Below, piece by piece: positions 6,066 through 6,103 of a DNA stretch of 6,103 bases. Numbering within the stretch: position 1 is the first letter of the stretch; every line of letters begins with the position of its first letter. The DNA comes from an uncultured Flavobacteriia bacterium (GTDB lineage: Bacteria; Bacteroidota; Bacteroidia; Flavobacteriales_D; Crocinitomicaceae), in assembly GCA_903887095.1 (NCBI GenBank), contig CAISOQ010000436.1:1-6103 (forward strand), given 5' to 3'. The notes under the pieces are model-generated. The model saw only the letters and a list, made by a program, of their open reading frames with translations, searched no databases and was not told where the DNA came from. A program made the position numbers and the translations under genes.

Positions 6066-6103
6066 ATGGAAACTCCAAGTTTTAAAGAAGACCATATCAG
6101 CCA
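6066..6103 (+). CDS. hsdR: Start of type I restriction subunit R (3' truncated by window edge)
   Basis: The ATG at 6066 opens a frame that runs to the window edge and reads METPSFKEDHIS. This matches the N-terminus typical of HsdR proteins of this kind (a TPSFKEDHIS motif just after the start). HsdR is the ATP-dependent translocase and endonuclease that cleaves unmodified DNA. Only 12 codons are visible, so no nuclease or helicase motif can be checked. The locus context (hsdM and hsdS upstream on the same strand) makes this the expected gene. The 88-base gap before it is the longest in the window; it holds the hairpin at 5988-6017 and a stray repeat copy. No clear promoter is seen. Confidence 0.75.
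   Translation, partial: METPSFKEDHIS

Noticed and set aside
5771..6078. Minus-strand open frames (85 and 69 residues) spanning the AlbA_2 gene end and the gap
   Set aside because: They are kept open partly by the 11-base repeat, which lacks stops in any frame. They show no family features and run against all neighbouring genes.

Overview
This window is most of a type I restriction-modification (hsd) locus, all on the plus strand, with three extra genes placed between the specificity and restriction genes. The organism is probably a member of the Bacteroidota. The DNA is AT-rich, the start codons lack Shine-Dalgarno sequences, genes abut or overlap by a few bases, and the hsd proteins and the AlbA_2-type ATP-binding protein look like Bacteroidota versions. 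This assignment is an inference from style, not a database result.

Layout, left to right. Bases 1-270 are the 3' end of an HsdS-like gene that begins outside the window. Bases 277-1836 encode the modification subunit HsdM, with intact N6-adenine methyltransferase motifs. Bases 1836-3044 encode a full-length HsdS with two target recognition domains (TRDs). Bases 3051-3425 encode a 124-residue unrecognised protein with one C-terminal membrane segment. Bases 3426-4190 encode a calcineurin-like metallophosphoesterase. Bases 4187-5977 encode a protein of about 596 residues with an N-terminal AlbA_2 (Schlafen-type) domain, an HATPase_c_4-like domain and a helical or winged-helix C-terminus. An 88-base gap follows, with a terminator-like hairpin. 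The window ends 12 codons into what looks like hsdR, starting at 6066.

How it works together. HsdM and HsdS would form the sequence-specific adenine methyltransferase, and with HsdR (mostly outside the window) the restriction complex. The left-edge HsdS-like gene could supply a second specificity. The three cargo genes are packed like an operon: 6 bases after hsdS, then stop-to-start abutment (TAGATG), then a 4-base ATGA overlap. They are therefore probably made together with the methyltransferase. Their role is unknown. An accessory defence or regulatory module linked to restriction is the most attractive reading, and it is the best candidate here for an undescribed system.

Other structure worth attention: a GC-rich conserved spacer flanked by very AT-rich TRD sequence inside hsdS, which suggests TRD exchange; and an 11-base repeat at the end of the AlbA_2 gene that has no stop codon in any of six frames when iterated. 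No RNA genes, insertion sequences or CRISPR arrays were seen, and there is no gene-free stretch longer than 88 bases.
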